In this document: positions 8,189-14,962 of the stretch, in pieces
Layout: every line of letters starts with the position of its first letter
Numbering within the stretch: position 1 is the first letter of the stretch
NCBI GenBank assembly: GCA_047974225.1
Contig: JBKECD010000150.1
Coordinates: 1 to 20,198 of the forward strand
Length of the DNA: 20,198 nucleotides
Origin: JBKEDC01 sp047974225
GTDB lineage: Bacteria; Bacteroidota; Bacteroidia; Bacteroidales; Prolixibacteraceae
Direction: 5' to 3'
The notes under the pieces: model-generated
The model's database searches: none
What the model was told of the DNA's origin: nothing
What the model saw: only the letters and a program-made list of their open reading frames with translations
Position numbers and translations under genes: made by a program

Positions 8189-8318
8189 AAAGTGTCAAAA
8201 ATCACAAAGCGGCAAATACTTCACTTTTAGAACAAGGAATCTTTGCCCTTATGATTTTAAAACGTGATTTTAAAACGTGATTTTCAGAAAAAAATACTTC
8301 TATTTAAATGAAATTAAA
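8189..8318. other. AT-rich spacer with a 13-bp tandem repeat
   Basis: Between the 42-bp array and the next gene there is no convincing gene. It contains GATTTTAAAACGT twice in tandem (8253-8265, 8266-8278) plus a partial third copy to 8284. Nothing else is recognised. Confidence 0.55.
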
Positions 8319-8326
8319 TATATTTG
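8319..8326 (+). promoter_or_regulatory. -7 promoter element of the gene at 8333
   Basis: TATATTTG is a full match to TAnnTTTG. It ends only 6 bases before the ATG at 8333, so the transcript would have almost no leader. No TTTG is present at the usual -33 position. Confidence 0.4.
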
Positions 8327-8332
8327 CGCCTT

Positions 8333-8761
8333 ATGAATAAGACTGCCTCTTTAATTCACAAACATCTGCGCCATCTGCTGCTCATTTTAGCAGTAGCTGT
8401 GGGAGCACATGCCTTTGATAATTACGTTGCTAGTCTGAACCTTAACCTCTCGGAGCGAGTGGAAAACATCCTTCACCAAGAGGACAAAGACGCTACCGAC
8501 ACCCGCACCCAAGTGCTCCAACTTTGCGCAGTGAGCGCCAGCAACTCCTTCAAATTAATGCAAAATGGGGCGTGCACTGATTTCAGCGACAAGCATTTTG
8601 CCGAGCTTTTCAGCCCCACTGCCGCACAAGGCATTCTTCATTTGGCGACTTCGCATGCCCACAAGCTTGACACTAAGCAGGGCTTCACTCCGAGCATTTC
8701 GCTCGCCCGCTTCACACATGTTCATCAGTCGAACTCCGACGATGAACCCCTGCACGCCTAA
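8333..8761 (+). CDS. Small exported protein of unknown function
   Basis: A 142-aa protein that I do not recognise. Basic residues (K3, H9-H11, R13) precede a hydrophobic stretch (about 14-25) ending in AHA-FDN, which looks like a type I signal peptide with cleavage near residue 27, or an N-terminal anchor. The mature part is polar, with two cysteines (LQLCAVS and NGACTDF) that could form a disulfide, and many His/Ser residues toward the C-terminus. There is no lipobox and no known domain. The in-frame TTG at 8324 lies inside the -7 element, so ATG 8333 is the sensible start. It lies 112 bp upstream of secDF on the same strand, and a GC-rich repeat follows its stop. Confidence 0.6.
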   Translation: MNKTASLIHKHLRHLLLILAVAVGAHAFDNYVASLNLNLSERVENILHQEDKDATDTRTQVLQLCAVSASNSFKLMQNGACTDFSDKHFAELFSPTAAQGILHLATSHAHKLDTKQGFTPSISLARFTHVHQSNSDDEPLHA

Positions 8762-8762
8762 C

Positions 8763-8835
8763 AGCGGCGCAGCCATCGCGCCTCAGGCAAAGCCGCGAAG
8801 CTCATGCAGCGCAGCCCTTGCTCCATCGGCAAAGC
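8763..8835 (-). repeat. GC-rich dispersed repeat, inverted relative to the one after the GH3 gene
   Basis: Immediately after the stop of the preceding gene, the minus strand reads with words such as GGCTGCGCTGC, CTTCGCGGCTTTGCC and GGCTGCGCCGCT. The last word recurs exactly on the plus strand at 13517-13528, inside another gene-end repeat. Base composition is much richer in GC than the flanks. Confidence 0.5.
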
Positions 8836-8873
8836 AATAAAATTCAAATACAATAAATTAATATCTTAAACAA

Positions 8874-11843
8874 ATGCAAAACAAAGGATTAATCAAAACC
8901 TTTGCTATTCTCTTAGCATTGGTATGTGTCTATCAGCTTGCATTCACTTGGGTGGCTCGCAAGGTCGAAAAAGACGCTGCCGTCTATGCCCAAGGAGACA
9001 AGCAAAAACAAGCTGCCTACATTGATTCGATTTCAGGCGAAACAGTGTATAGCGTATTAGGTCTCAAAGACTACTCGTATCGCGACGTGAAAGGCTTGGA
9101 AATGAACCTCGGTCTTGACCTTAAAGGCGGGATGAACGTAACACTAGAGATTTCTGTGGTGGAACTCATCAAAGCTCTTTCTAACAACAGCACCGACCCA
9201 ACTTTCACTGCCGCCTTGGCGAAAGCCCAAGAGATGCAAAAAAACAGTCAAGATGATTTCGTAACGCTTTTTGCGAAAGCTTTCGCCGAAACCGACCCGA
9301 ATGCCCAATTGGCTGCCGTGTTTAACACCCAAGATTTGCGTGGTAAAATCAATCCTACCATGTCAAACAACGAAGTGATTGGCATCATTCGCACCGAAAC
9401 CGATGCCGCTATCGACAACGCTTTCCAAGTGATTCGTCAGCGTATCGACCGCTTCGGGGTGGCGCAACCAAACATTCAAAAGCTCGAAACTTCGGGTCGC
9501 ATCTTGGTGGAATTGCCCGGGGTGGACAATCCCGAGCGTGTGCGCAAGCTCCTCCAAGGAACTGCCACATTGGAGTTCTGGGAAACTTATGAAAACAGTG
9601 AGGTTTACCCTTACTTGGTGCAAGCCAATGAGATGGTGAAAGACTATTTGACTCTTCAAAAAGGTGCACCTGCTGAAGAAGCTACTGCTACTGAAGCAAC
9701 AGAAGAAGCAGAAGGTGATGACGTGCTTGCTGAATTGGGCGAAGCTGATATGAATGCCCAAATGGAAGATTTCAAAAACAACTTCCCTCTTTTCGCTGTG
9801 CTCCCCCCAAGTGCTTCGCCCGATGGACAAATGTATCCAGGTCCTGCTGTTGGCGTGGCTCACCTGAAAGATACAGCTACGGTGAATGCCTACTTGGCTT
9901 TGCCACAAGTGAAAGCGGTGATTCCTCGCACTATGAAATTTGCATGGACTTCGCGCGCTATTGATGAAGCAGGCAACTACTATCGCTTGATTGCCTTGAA
10001 AGCAACGGCTCGCGGTGGCGTGGCTCCGCTCACTGGCGATGTGATTGTGGATGCTCGTCAAGACTATGCACAAACAGGCGCTCAACCAGAGGTGTCAATG
10101 ACGATGAACTCGGAAGGTGCGAAAACATGGGCTCGCCTCACCAAAGACAATGTGGGCAAATCAATCGCTATCTCATTGGATAACTTTGTGATTTCATTCC
10201 CAACGGTGAACGGTGAAATCAAAGGCGGTCGCTCATCAATCACTGGCATGGAGTCGGTGGAGGCTGCACAAGACTTGGCAAACATCTTGAAATCAGGCAA
10301 AATGCCAGCTCCTGCACACATTATTCAAGAGGAAATCGTGGGACCATCATTGGGTCAAGAAGCTATTCAAAGTGGCTTGTGGTCATTTGTGATCGCTTTC
10401 TGCTTAATCTTGGTTTACATGTTGTTCTTTTATAGCAAACGTGCCGGTCTTGCATCTGACTTAGCCTTGTTGCTCAACCTTTTCTTCATCATGGGTGTCT
10501 TGGCTTCGCTTGGCGCAGTGCTCACATTGCCCGGTATTGCGGGTATCGTGCTGACCATCGGTATGTCGGTGGATGCGAACGTGCTTATCTATGAGCGTAT
10601 TCAAGAAGAACTCCGTGCTGGCAAAGGCTTGAAACTTGCCATCGAAGATGGTTACAAAAACGCTTACTCTGCCATTGTCGACGGTAACTTGACTACGCTT
10701 TTGACAGGTGTCGTGCTTTATATCTTCGGTTCTGGTCCGATTAAAGGTTTCGCAACTACTTTGATTGTAGGTATCTTCACTTCCTTGTTCTGTGCCATCT
10801 TCATCACTCGCCTAGTTTTCGAATGGCGATTGAAAAAAGGCAAAGACATTACCTTCACTTCAAAAGCTACTGACGGCTGGTTGCGCAACACGAGCATCAA
10901 ATTCCTCGAAAAACGCAAAGTGGCTTACTATATTTCAGCAGCTATGATTGTGATTTCATTGATTTCAATCGCTACTCGTGGCTTCAACTATGGCATCGAC
11001 TTCCAAGGTGGACGCAGCTATGTGGTGCGCTTCGAAGACGAAGTGAAAGTAGCTGAAGTGGCGAAAGCTCTCGGTAATTCATTTGAGAAAGCTCCTGAGG
11101 TGAAAACATTCGGTAGCAACAATCAAGTGAAAATCACAACTACCCATAAAATCGACGAACTTTCTATTGAAGTTGATGAAGAAGTGGACGCTCTCTTGCT
11201 TCAAGGCTTGGTGGAAGGCGGATTTATCCCTGCTGGCACCGACATCTACACTTTCGACACGCAATATCGCATGAGCTCATCGAAAGTAGGTCCTACGATT
11301 TCTGATGATATCAAGAAAGATGCAGTGATTGCAATTATCTTCTCATTGATTGTGATGTTCCTTTACATCTTGATGCGATTCAGCACATGGCAATTCGGTT
11401 TGGGTGCAGTGGCTGCCTTGGCGCACGATAGTATCATTGTGCTTGGAATATTCTCGTTGTTCCACCACATCTTGCCATTCTCGTTGGAAATCGACCAAGC
11501 GTTTATCGCTGCGATTCTGACTGTGGTGGGTTATTCAATCAACGATACCGTGGTGGTGTTCGACCGTATCCGTGAATACCTAAAAGGTCGCCCAAAAACT
11601 TCCATGGAGAAAAACCTCGACGATGCGATGAACTCAACACTTCGCCGTACCTTCTCTACTTCATTGAGTACCTTCGTGGTAATCTTGGCAATCTTCATCT
11701 TCGGCGGAACTTCTATCCGTGGATTCGTGTTCGCCTTGTTGCTCGGTGTCGGTATCGGTACTTATTCGTCAATCTTCGTGGCTACTCCACTCGTTTATGA
11801 CCTCTATAAGAAATCATCCAAACGAAAAGTGGCTCAAAAATAG
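8874..11843 (+). CDS. secDF: Protein translocase SecDF (fused SecD-SecF)
   Basis: A 989-aa fused SecD-SecF inner-membrane protein that uses the proton motive force to assist export after SecYEG/SecA. The SecD half has TM1 (about 8-28), LGLDLKGGMNVTLE (79-92), a large periplasmic region including VIRQRIDRFGV (186-196) and VELPGVDNPERV (212-223), then a membrane block from about 498 with GMSVDANVLIYERI (563-576, conserved D567). The SecF half begins near 680: FNYGIDFQGGRSYVVRF (704-720), VGPTISDDIKKDA (805-817), and GYSINDTVVVFDRIR (886-900, conserved D891). An Ala/Glu/Thr-rich, low-complexity linker (about 265-300) sits in the periplasmic domain, where family members vary. Fused SecDF of this size is normal in Bacteroidetes. 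An intrinsic terminator follows 33 bp after the stop. Confidence 0.96.
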   Translation: MQNKGLIKTFAILLALVCVYQLAFTWVARKVEKDAAVYAQGDKQKQAAYIDSISGETVYSVLGLKDYSYRDVKGLEMNLGLDLKGGMNVTLEISVVELIKALSNNSTDPTFTAALAKAQEMQKNSQDDFVTLFAKAFAETDPNAQLAAVFNTQDLRGKINPTMSNNEVIGIIRTETDAAIDNAFQVIRQRIDRFGVAQPNIQKLETSGRILVELPGVDNPERVRKLLQGTATLEFWETYENSEVYPYLVQANEMVKDYLTLQKGAPAEEATATEATEEAEGDDVLAELGEADMNAQMEDFKNNFPLFAVLPPSASPDGQMYPGPAVGVAHLKDTATVNAYLALPQVKAVIPRTMKFAWTSRAIDEAGNYYRLIALKATARGGVAPLTGDVIVDARQDYAQTGAQPEVSMTMNSEGAKTWARLTKDNVGKSIAISLDNFVISFPTVNGEIKGGRSSITGMESVEAAQDLANILKSGKMPAPAHIIQEEIVGPSLGQEAIQSGLWSFVIAFCLILVYMLFFYSKRAGLASDLALLLNLFFIMGVLASLGAVLTLPGIAGIVLTIGMSVDANVLIYERIQEELRAGKGLKLAIEDGYKNAYSAIVDGNLTTLLTGVVLYIFGSGPIKGFATTLIVGIFTSLFCAIFITRLVFEWRLKKGKDITFTSKATDGWLRNTSIKFLEKRKVAYYISAAMIVISLISIATRGFNYGIDFQGGRSYVVRFEDEVKVAEVAKALGNSFEKAPEVKTFGSNNQVKITTTHKIDELSIEVDEEVDALLLQGLVEGGFIPAGTDIYTFDTQYRMSSSKVGPTISDDIKKDAVIAIIFSLIVMFLYILMRFSTWQFGLGAVAALAHDSIIVLGIFSLFHHILPFSLEIDQAFIAAILTVVGYSINDTVVVFDRIREYLKGRPKTSMEKNLDDAMNSTLRRTFSTSLSTFVVILAIFIFGGTSIRGFVFALLLGVGIGTYSSIFVATPLVYDLYKKSSKRKVAQK

Positions 11844-11875
11844 GCTGTAAGCAATAAGCTTTAGGCTGTAAGCAT
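11841..11875. repeat. 7-bp tandem repeat over the secDF stop codon
   Basis: Five heptamers: TAGGCTG, TAAGCAA, TAAGCTT, TAGGCTG, TAAGCAT. The first TAG is the secDF stop codon, and the tract ends against the terminator stem. Confidence 0.65.
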
Positions 11876-11876
11876 A

Positions 11877-11906
11877 AAGGCATCGACTTCGGTCGGTGCC
11901 TTTTTT
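11877..11906 (+). terminator. Intrinsic terminator after secDF
   Basis: An 11-bp stem, AAGGCATCGAC with GTCGGTGCCTT (one T-G wobble), is closed by the tetraloop TTCG at 11888-11891 and followed by a T-run to 11906. This is a textbook Rho-independent terminator. Confidence 0.92.
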
Positions 11907-11910
11907 GCTC

Positions 11911-11939
11911 CTTTTACCTTTTACTTTTTTACTTTTTAC
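11911..11939. repeat. Short T-rich tandem repeat
   Basis: CTTTTAC, CTTTTAC, TTTTTTAC, TTTTTAC: four 7-8-bp units between the secDF terminator and the GH3 gene promoter. It belongs to the same general class as the other heptamer tracts in the window. Confidence 0.55.
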
Positions 11940-11941
11940 CT

Positions 11942-11949
11942 TATCTTAG
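11942..11949 (+). promoter_or_regulatory. Candidate -7 element of the GH3 gene
   Basis: TATCTTAG matches TAnnTTTG at 7 of 8 bases and stands 22 bases before the ATG. The upstream region is T-rich without a clean TTTG. The preceding terminator makes a separate promoter necessary. Confidence 0.4.
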
Positions 11950-11971
11950 CCCCTCCAAATCAAATATCATC

Positions 11972-13480
11972 ATGGCGATACTAAATTCTCTTGTCAATTG
12001 GATTAACTACAAACGATTGGTCGAAATTGACTTATTTAAGGAACACCCTGTGGAGGTACAGCGTGAAGTGCTCTTCGACTTAATCAACAAAGCTGAAAAT
12101 ACTGCCTTTGGGCAAGAACACTCCTTCTGGAAGATTCAAAACCGGAGCGACTTTCAAAAGCTCGTGCCTATTCGCACTTATGAGGACTTCTCACCCTACA
12201 TCGACCGACTGCTTAAAGGCGAAAAGCACATCCTCTGGCCGGGCAGTGTGAAATGGTTTGCCAAATCTTCAGGCACCACCAACGATAAGAGCAAGTTTAT
12301 CCCAGTGAGTAAAGACTCGCTCGAAAGTGTGCACTATCGGGGATTTAAAGATGTCATGGCAATTTATTTTCAGAACAATCCCGAATCGCGCATCGTCTAT
12401 GGCAAAGGACTAACACTCGGCGGAAGCCACCAAATCAACAGCTTCAACACCGAATCTTTCTATGGCGACCTGTCCGCTATCTTGATTGAGAATGCTCCCT
12501 TTGGTTCGGATTTGATTCGTGTGCCAAAAGCCAAAGTGGCGTTGATTGATGATTTCGAGAAAAAAGTGCAGATGATTATCGAAACCACCAAAAACGAAAA
12601 CATCACCTCCATCTCGGGCGTGCCCTCGTGGAACCTCATCATGCTCCAACGATTCCTCGAAGCAACAGGCAAACCAAACATCAGCGAGCTATGGCCGAAC
12701 CTTGAAGTATTCTTCCATGGCGGCATCAAGTTCGACCCCTATCGCGAGCAGTTCCAAAAAATTATCCCCTCGGAGAAGATGAACTACATGGAAACCTACA
12801 ACGCTTCCGAAGGATTCTTCGCCATTCAAGATGAACCCGACAAACAAGACATGCTACTCATGCTCGATTCTGGTGTCTATTATGAGTTTATCGACATGGA
12901 GGACTTTTCAAAAGAAAATCCACCAGTGAAAACCATCGACGAAGTGGAACTCAATAAGAATTATGCCATTGTGATTAGCACCAACGGCGGATTGTGGCGA
13001 TACCTCATCGGCGACACCGTGAAGTTCACCCAACGCTATCCCTTCAAGATTAAAATCACCGGACGAACCAAGCATTTTATCAACGCCTTTGGCGAAGAAC
13101 TCATTGTGGACAATGCCGAAGAAGCTCTGAAAGTGGCGTGCGAGCGCACGCGTGCACTGGTGAAAGAATACACCGCCGCCCCCATCTTCATGAGCGAGAA
13201 TGCTAAAGGAGCTCACCAATGGATTATTGAGTTTGAACAAGCCCCCGACGACCTCCCTCACTTCATCTCGGTGCTCGACAACACGCTGAAGACCCTCAAC
13301 TCCGACTATGAAGCAAAGCGACATAAAAACATAACCCTCAACACACCCGAAGTAATCGTGGCGCGCCAAGGGTTATTCTATGATTGGATGAAGCAACGTG
13401 GCAAAGTCGGCGGACAAAACAAAATCCCCCGACTGGCAAATGACCGAAGCTATGTGGAGGAACTAGCTGCGCTGCTTTAG
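11972..13480 (+). CDS. GH3 auxin-responsive-promoter family protein (acyl-adenylating enzyme)
   Basis: A 502-aa cytosolic member of the ANL adenylating superfamily, GH3 branch. Motifs in order are the phosphate-binding SSGTT (99-103), YNASEG (276-281), GLWRYLIGDTV (340-350) and GRTKHFINAFGEEL (364-377), followed by the mobile C-terminal domain. Plant GH3 enzymes activate jasmonate or auxin with ATP and join it to an amino acid. Bacterial members are common in Bacteroidetes, but I know of no firmly established substrate, so the reaction here is only inferred as ATP-dependent carboxylate activation. It stands alone, between a terminator and the convergent ribE. The last residues (LAALL) and stop are encoded within a 14-bp tandem repeat. 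Confidence 0.9.
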   Translation: MAILNSLVNWINYKRLVEIDLFKEHPVEVQREVLFDLINKAENTAFGQEHSFWKIQNRSDFQKLVPIRTYEDFSPYIDRLLKGEKHILWPGSVKWFAKSSGTTNDKSKFIPVSKDSLESVHYRGFKDVMAIYFQNNPESRIVYGKGLTLGGSHQINSFNTESFYGDLSAILIENAPFGSDLIRVPKAKVALIDDFEKKVQMIIETTKNENITSISGVPSWNLIMLQRFLEATGKPNISELWPNLEVFFHGGIKFDPYREQFQKIIPSEKMNYMETYNASEGFFAIQDEPDKQDMLLMLDSGVYYEFIDMEDFSKENPPVKTIDEVELNKNYAIVISTNGGLWRYLIGDTVKFTQRYPFKIKITGRTKHFINAFGEELIVDNAEEALKVACERTRALVKEYTAAPIFMSENAKGAHQWIIEFEQAPDDLPHFISVLDNTLKTLNSDYEAKRHKNITLNTPEVIVARQGLFYDWMKQRGKVGGQNKIPRLANDRSYVEELAALL

Positions 13481-13554
13481 CTGCGCTGCTTTACTTCGTG
13501 CTTTACTTCGTGCTTTGGCTGCGCCGCTAGGCAATGCGCTAAAAGCAATGCGCC
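13465..13554. repeat. GC-rich 14/12-bp tandem repeats over the GH3 stop codon
   Basis: AGCTGCGCTGCTTT occurs twice in tandem (13465-13478, 13479-13492), then ACTTCGTGCTTT twice (13493-13504, 13505-13516), then GGCTGCGCCGCT (13517-13528). GCAATGCGCT and GCAATGCGCC follow with a 14-bp period (13531-13554). The GH3 TAG is at 13478-13480. No clear terminator is seen between the two convergent genes. Confidence 0.75.
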
Positions 13555-13575
13555 ACCGGCACAGCCTAAAAAGCC

Positions 13576-14181
13576 CTAAAAGCTACTCAGCTTCGCCAAA
13601 TATTTTCCAATAATATCAAATTCGAGGTTCACCACTGAGCCCGGCTCGAAGGTGTGGAAATTGGTTTCATTATAAGTATAAGGAATGATGGCTACTTGGA
13701 AGGACTCAGCTTGCGAGTTCACCACCGTGAGACTCACACCATTCACCGTAACAGAACCTTTTTCCACAGTCATATAGCCTTGTTTTGCCATATCGCGATT
13801 GAAGTCATATTGGAATGTGAAGTAGAAACTACCGTCGGCTTCTTCTTTTTTCACACAAGTAGCCGTCTGATCGACATGCCCTTGCACAATATGCCCATCT
13901 AGGCGACCATTCATCATCATGCTACGCTCGAGATTCACTTTCGAGCCCACTTGCCAAGTGCCTAAATTGGTTTTAAGGATAGTTTCCTTGATGGCAGTTA
14001 CGGTATAGGTTTTCGCCGCTCTATCGAGCCTCACCACCGTCAGGCACACTCCATTGTGCGCCACGCTTTGATCGATTTTAAGCTCATCGACAAATGAGCA
14101 TGTGAGGGTAAAGTGATAATTCTCTTGCTCGCGCTCGATGGCTTTCACCACGCCATATTCTTCTACAATTCCTGAAAACAT
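13576..14181 (-). CDS. ribE: Riboflavin synthase, alpha subunit (lumazine-binding)
   Basis: A 201-aa enzyme that dismutates two molecules of 6,7-dimethyl-8-ribityllumazine into riboflavin plus the pyrimidinedione, the last step of riboflavin synthesis. The start MFSGIVEE is a variant of the usual MFTGIIEE. Two homologous beta-barrel repeats are visible: repeat 1 (about 1-90) with AHNGVCLTVV (41-50), and repeat 2 (about 96-190) with GHIVQGHVD (96-104) and VNGVSLTVV (146-154). Length is typical. It is a single gene, convergent with the GH3 gene, with its own promoter and a leader of only about 25 nt, leaving no room for an FMN riboswitch. Some species call this gene ribC. Confidence 0.95.
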   Translation of the reverse strand: MFSGIVEEYGVVKAIEREQENYHFTLTCSFVDELKIDQSVAHNGVCLTVVRLDRAAKTYTVTAIKETILKTNLGTWQVGSKVNLERSMMMNGRLDGHIVQGHVDQTATCVKKEEADGSFYFTFQYDFNRDMAKQGYMTVEKGSVTVNGVSLTVVNSQAESFQVAIIPYTYNETNFHTFEPGSVVNLEFDIIGKYLAKLSSF

Positions 14182-14208
14182 GATTCTGTATTTTTAATTA
14201 TTCAGATG

Positions 14209-14240
14209 CGAAGTTATTCTTTTTTTGTGGGCAAGCCAAA
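14209..14240 (-). promoter_or_regulatory. ribE promoter
   Basis: On the minus strand TTTG (14237-14240), exactly 20 bases, then TAACTTCG (14209-14216), a 7/8 match to TAnnTTTG. The predicted start is near 14205, about 24 nt before the ATG. Confidence 0.6.
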
Positions 14241-14381
14241 AATTGCAATTAGAGAATCCATATTTATCTCCGAATCGCTGCGCTTTCCATCTTTAGCTCA
14301 CACATGGATTACTCGAAAAACGAAAGAAAAGATAGTCGTGATGAACAATAATGTCGTTTCTTTTTTGAAAATCAATTTTTC
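14241..14381. other. Intergenic DNA with nothing recognised
   Basis: Between the ribE promoter and the first Crp/Fnr-type box there is AT-rich sequence with no convincing gene, terminator or repeat. Confidence 0.5.
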
Positions 14382-14425
14382 TTGATTTTTATCAAGTAGT
14401 TTCTCGCGTCAATTGCCTTATTTTG
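14382..14425 (+). promoter_or_regulatory. Crp/Fnr-type box and -7 element of small RNA 1
   Basis: TTGATTTTTATCAA (14382-14395) is a perfect inverted repeat of the form TTGATnnnnATCAA, the classical Fnr-type site, extended by one further pair (C/G). The -7-like TTATTTTG (14418-14425) follows; the centres are 33 bp apart, placing the box near -40 of the predicted start (about 14428). No TTTG occurs in the -33 position, which fits an activator-dependent promoter. Copy 2 has the identical geometry. Confidence 0.55.
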
Positions 14426-14427
14426 CA

Positions 14428-14591
14428 AGTGTAAATTATAAGGGAACATCAAGATTAAAGAACTAGCCAGCCTAGTTTTTTCTCCGTTTTTGATGCCACC
14501 TCTGATAAAATCACACACTACGCAAAGAACGCCTTTGCAAACACACACTTTGAAAACAAAAGCTTGAATCATATTGATTTGAGCTTTTTTT
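14428..14591 (+). ncRNA. Candidate small RNA, copy 1 of a tandem pair
   Basis: A predicted transcript of about 164 nt, related to copy 2 at 14801-14943. Around the predicted start, 14418-14444 matches 14791-14817 at 24 of 27 bases. A hairpin AACTAG-ccagc-CTAGTT (14461-14477) is followed by T residues and might end some transcripts early. A second hairpin, GCAAAG-AACGC-CTTTGC (14522-14538), has a compensatory pair change relative to copy 2. Bases 14539-14562 are identical to 14888-14911 (24/24). The intrinsic terminator closes the gene. A 24-codon frame (from 14493) exists, but differences between copies in the hairpin fall on second codon positions, which argues for RNA. I know no named family that fits; function unknown. 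Prediction rests on comparison of the two copies only. Confidence 0.55.
14558..14591 (+). terminator. Intrinsic terminator of small RNA 1
   Basis: A 14-bp stem, AAAAGCTTGAATCA (14558-14571) with TGATTTGAGCTTTT (14575-14588), has two G-T pairs and a 3-nt loop, and runs into a T-tract to 14591. Confidence 0.8.
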
Positions 14592-14754
14592 ATTGGACAA
14601 TACTTAACGTAAAATGCACCATTGACAAACGCATGTGTGCAAACGATATTTTTGCCAGAAAAGATTTTGCAGAAAGCTATTCTGATAGCAAAAACAACTA
14701 ACTAAAACAATATAATCGCACGCAGGGCAAAAAAAAATCTCGAAGATAGCGTTT
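14592..14754. other. Spacer between the two small RNA copies
   Basis: No gene is recognised. A small hairpin, GCTAT-TCTG-ATAGC, lies near 14677-14691 and an A-rich run near 14729-14738. The sequence is not obviously part of the duplicated unit. Confidence 0.45.
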
Positions 14755-14798
14755 TTGACAATTGTCAAGTGCAGTTAGGATTATAATCATTTATTTTG
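14755..14798 (+). promoter_or_regulatory. Crp/Fnr-type box and -7 element of small RNA 2
   Basis: TTGACAATTGTCAA (14755-14768) is a perfect 14-bp palindrome of the form TTGACnnnnGTCAA, a variant in the Crp/Fnr superfamily. TTATTTTG (14791-14798) follows with centres 33 bp apart, exactly as in copy 1. The arms differ from copy 1 by a symmetrical T-to-C/A-to-G change that preserves the palindrome. Confidence 0.55.
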
Positions 14799-14800
14799 CA

Positions 14801-14943
14801 AGTACAAATCATAAGGGTAGTTGATGAGCGCATATCAATTGTCATTTGATAAAACACATACACACTTTGTGCGAAGAATGCCTTCGCAAACACACACTTT
14901 GAAAACAAAAGTCCGAACCCGCAAGACAGGTTCGGGCTTTTTT
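14801..14943 (+). ncRNA. Candidate small RNA, copy 2 of a tandem pair
   Basis: A predicted transcript of about 143 nt, paralogous to copy 1. It keeps the 5' segment (14801-14817), has a hairpin TTGAT-n8-ATCAA (14821-14838) in the position of copy 1's first hairpin but with unrelated sequence, and a hairpin TGCGAAG-AATGC-CTTCGCA (14870-14888). Relative to copy 1, the third pair of the GC(A/G)AAG stem is G-C instead of A-T. The 24-nt segment 14888-14911 is identical to copy 1, and an intrinsic terminator ends the unit. A 47-codon frame (14824-14967), preceded by AAGGG, runs through the terminator, which makes it a poor gene candidate. Sequence drift with kept structure suggests a functional structured RNA; its targets are unknown. 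Confidence 0.55.
14907..14943 (+). terminator. Intrinsic terminator of small RNA 2
   Basis: A 13-bp stem, AAAAGTCCGAACC (14907-14919) with GGTTCGGGCTTTT (14929-14941), has one T-G pair and a 9-nt loop, followed by T residues. It is GC-richer than and different in sequence from the copy 1 terminator. Confidence 0.88.
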
Positions 14944-14962
14944 ATTTCTCCCCGCCCCACGA

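Noticed and set aside
7826..8230. Open frames on both strands over the 42-bp array as genes
   Set aside because: At least three frames are open simply because the period is a multiple of three and the unit lacks stops in them. No start signal favours one, so they are described only under the repeat.
9363..10085. 240-aa minus-strand open frame inside secDF
   Set aside because: It is fully contained in secDF, has no recognisable motif and shows shadow composition (His/Ser/Cys-rich).
14182..14208. FMN riboswitch upstream of ribE
   Set aside because: The leader predicted from the promoter is only about 25 nt, too short for the FMN aptamer, and its conserved sequence is absent.
14372..14572. 66-aa minus-strand open frame
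   Set aside because: It lies antisense over the small RNA copy 1 and its terminator, has no start signal, and is not maintained in copy 2.
14755..14786. Sigma-70-like promoter TTGACA ... TATAAT
   Set aside because: The spacing is 21 bases instead of about 17, and the host type uses TTTG/TAnnTTTG promoters. TTGACA is half of a perfect palindrome that is shared in position with copy 1.
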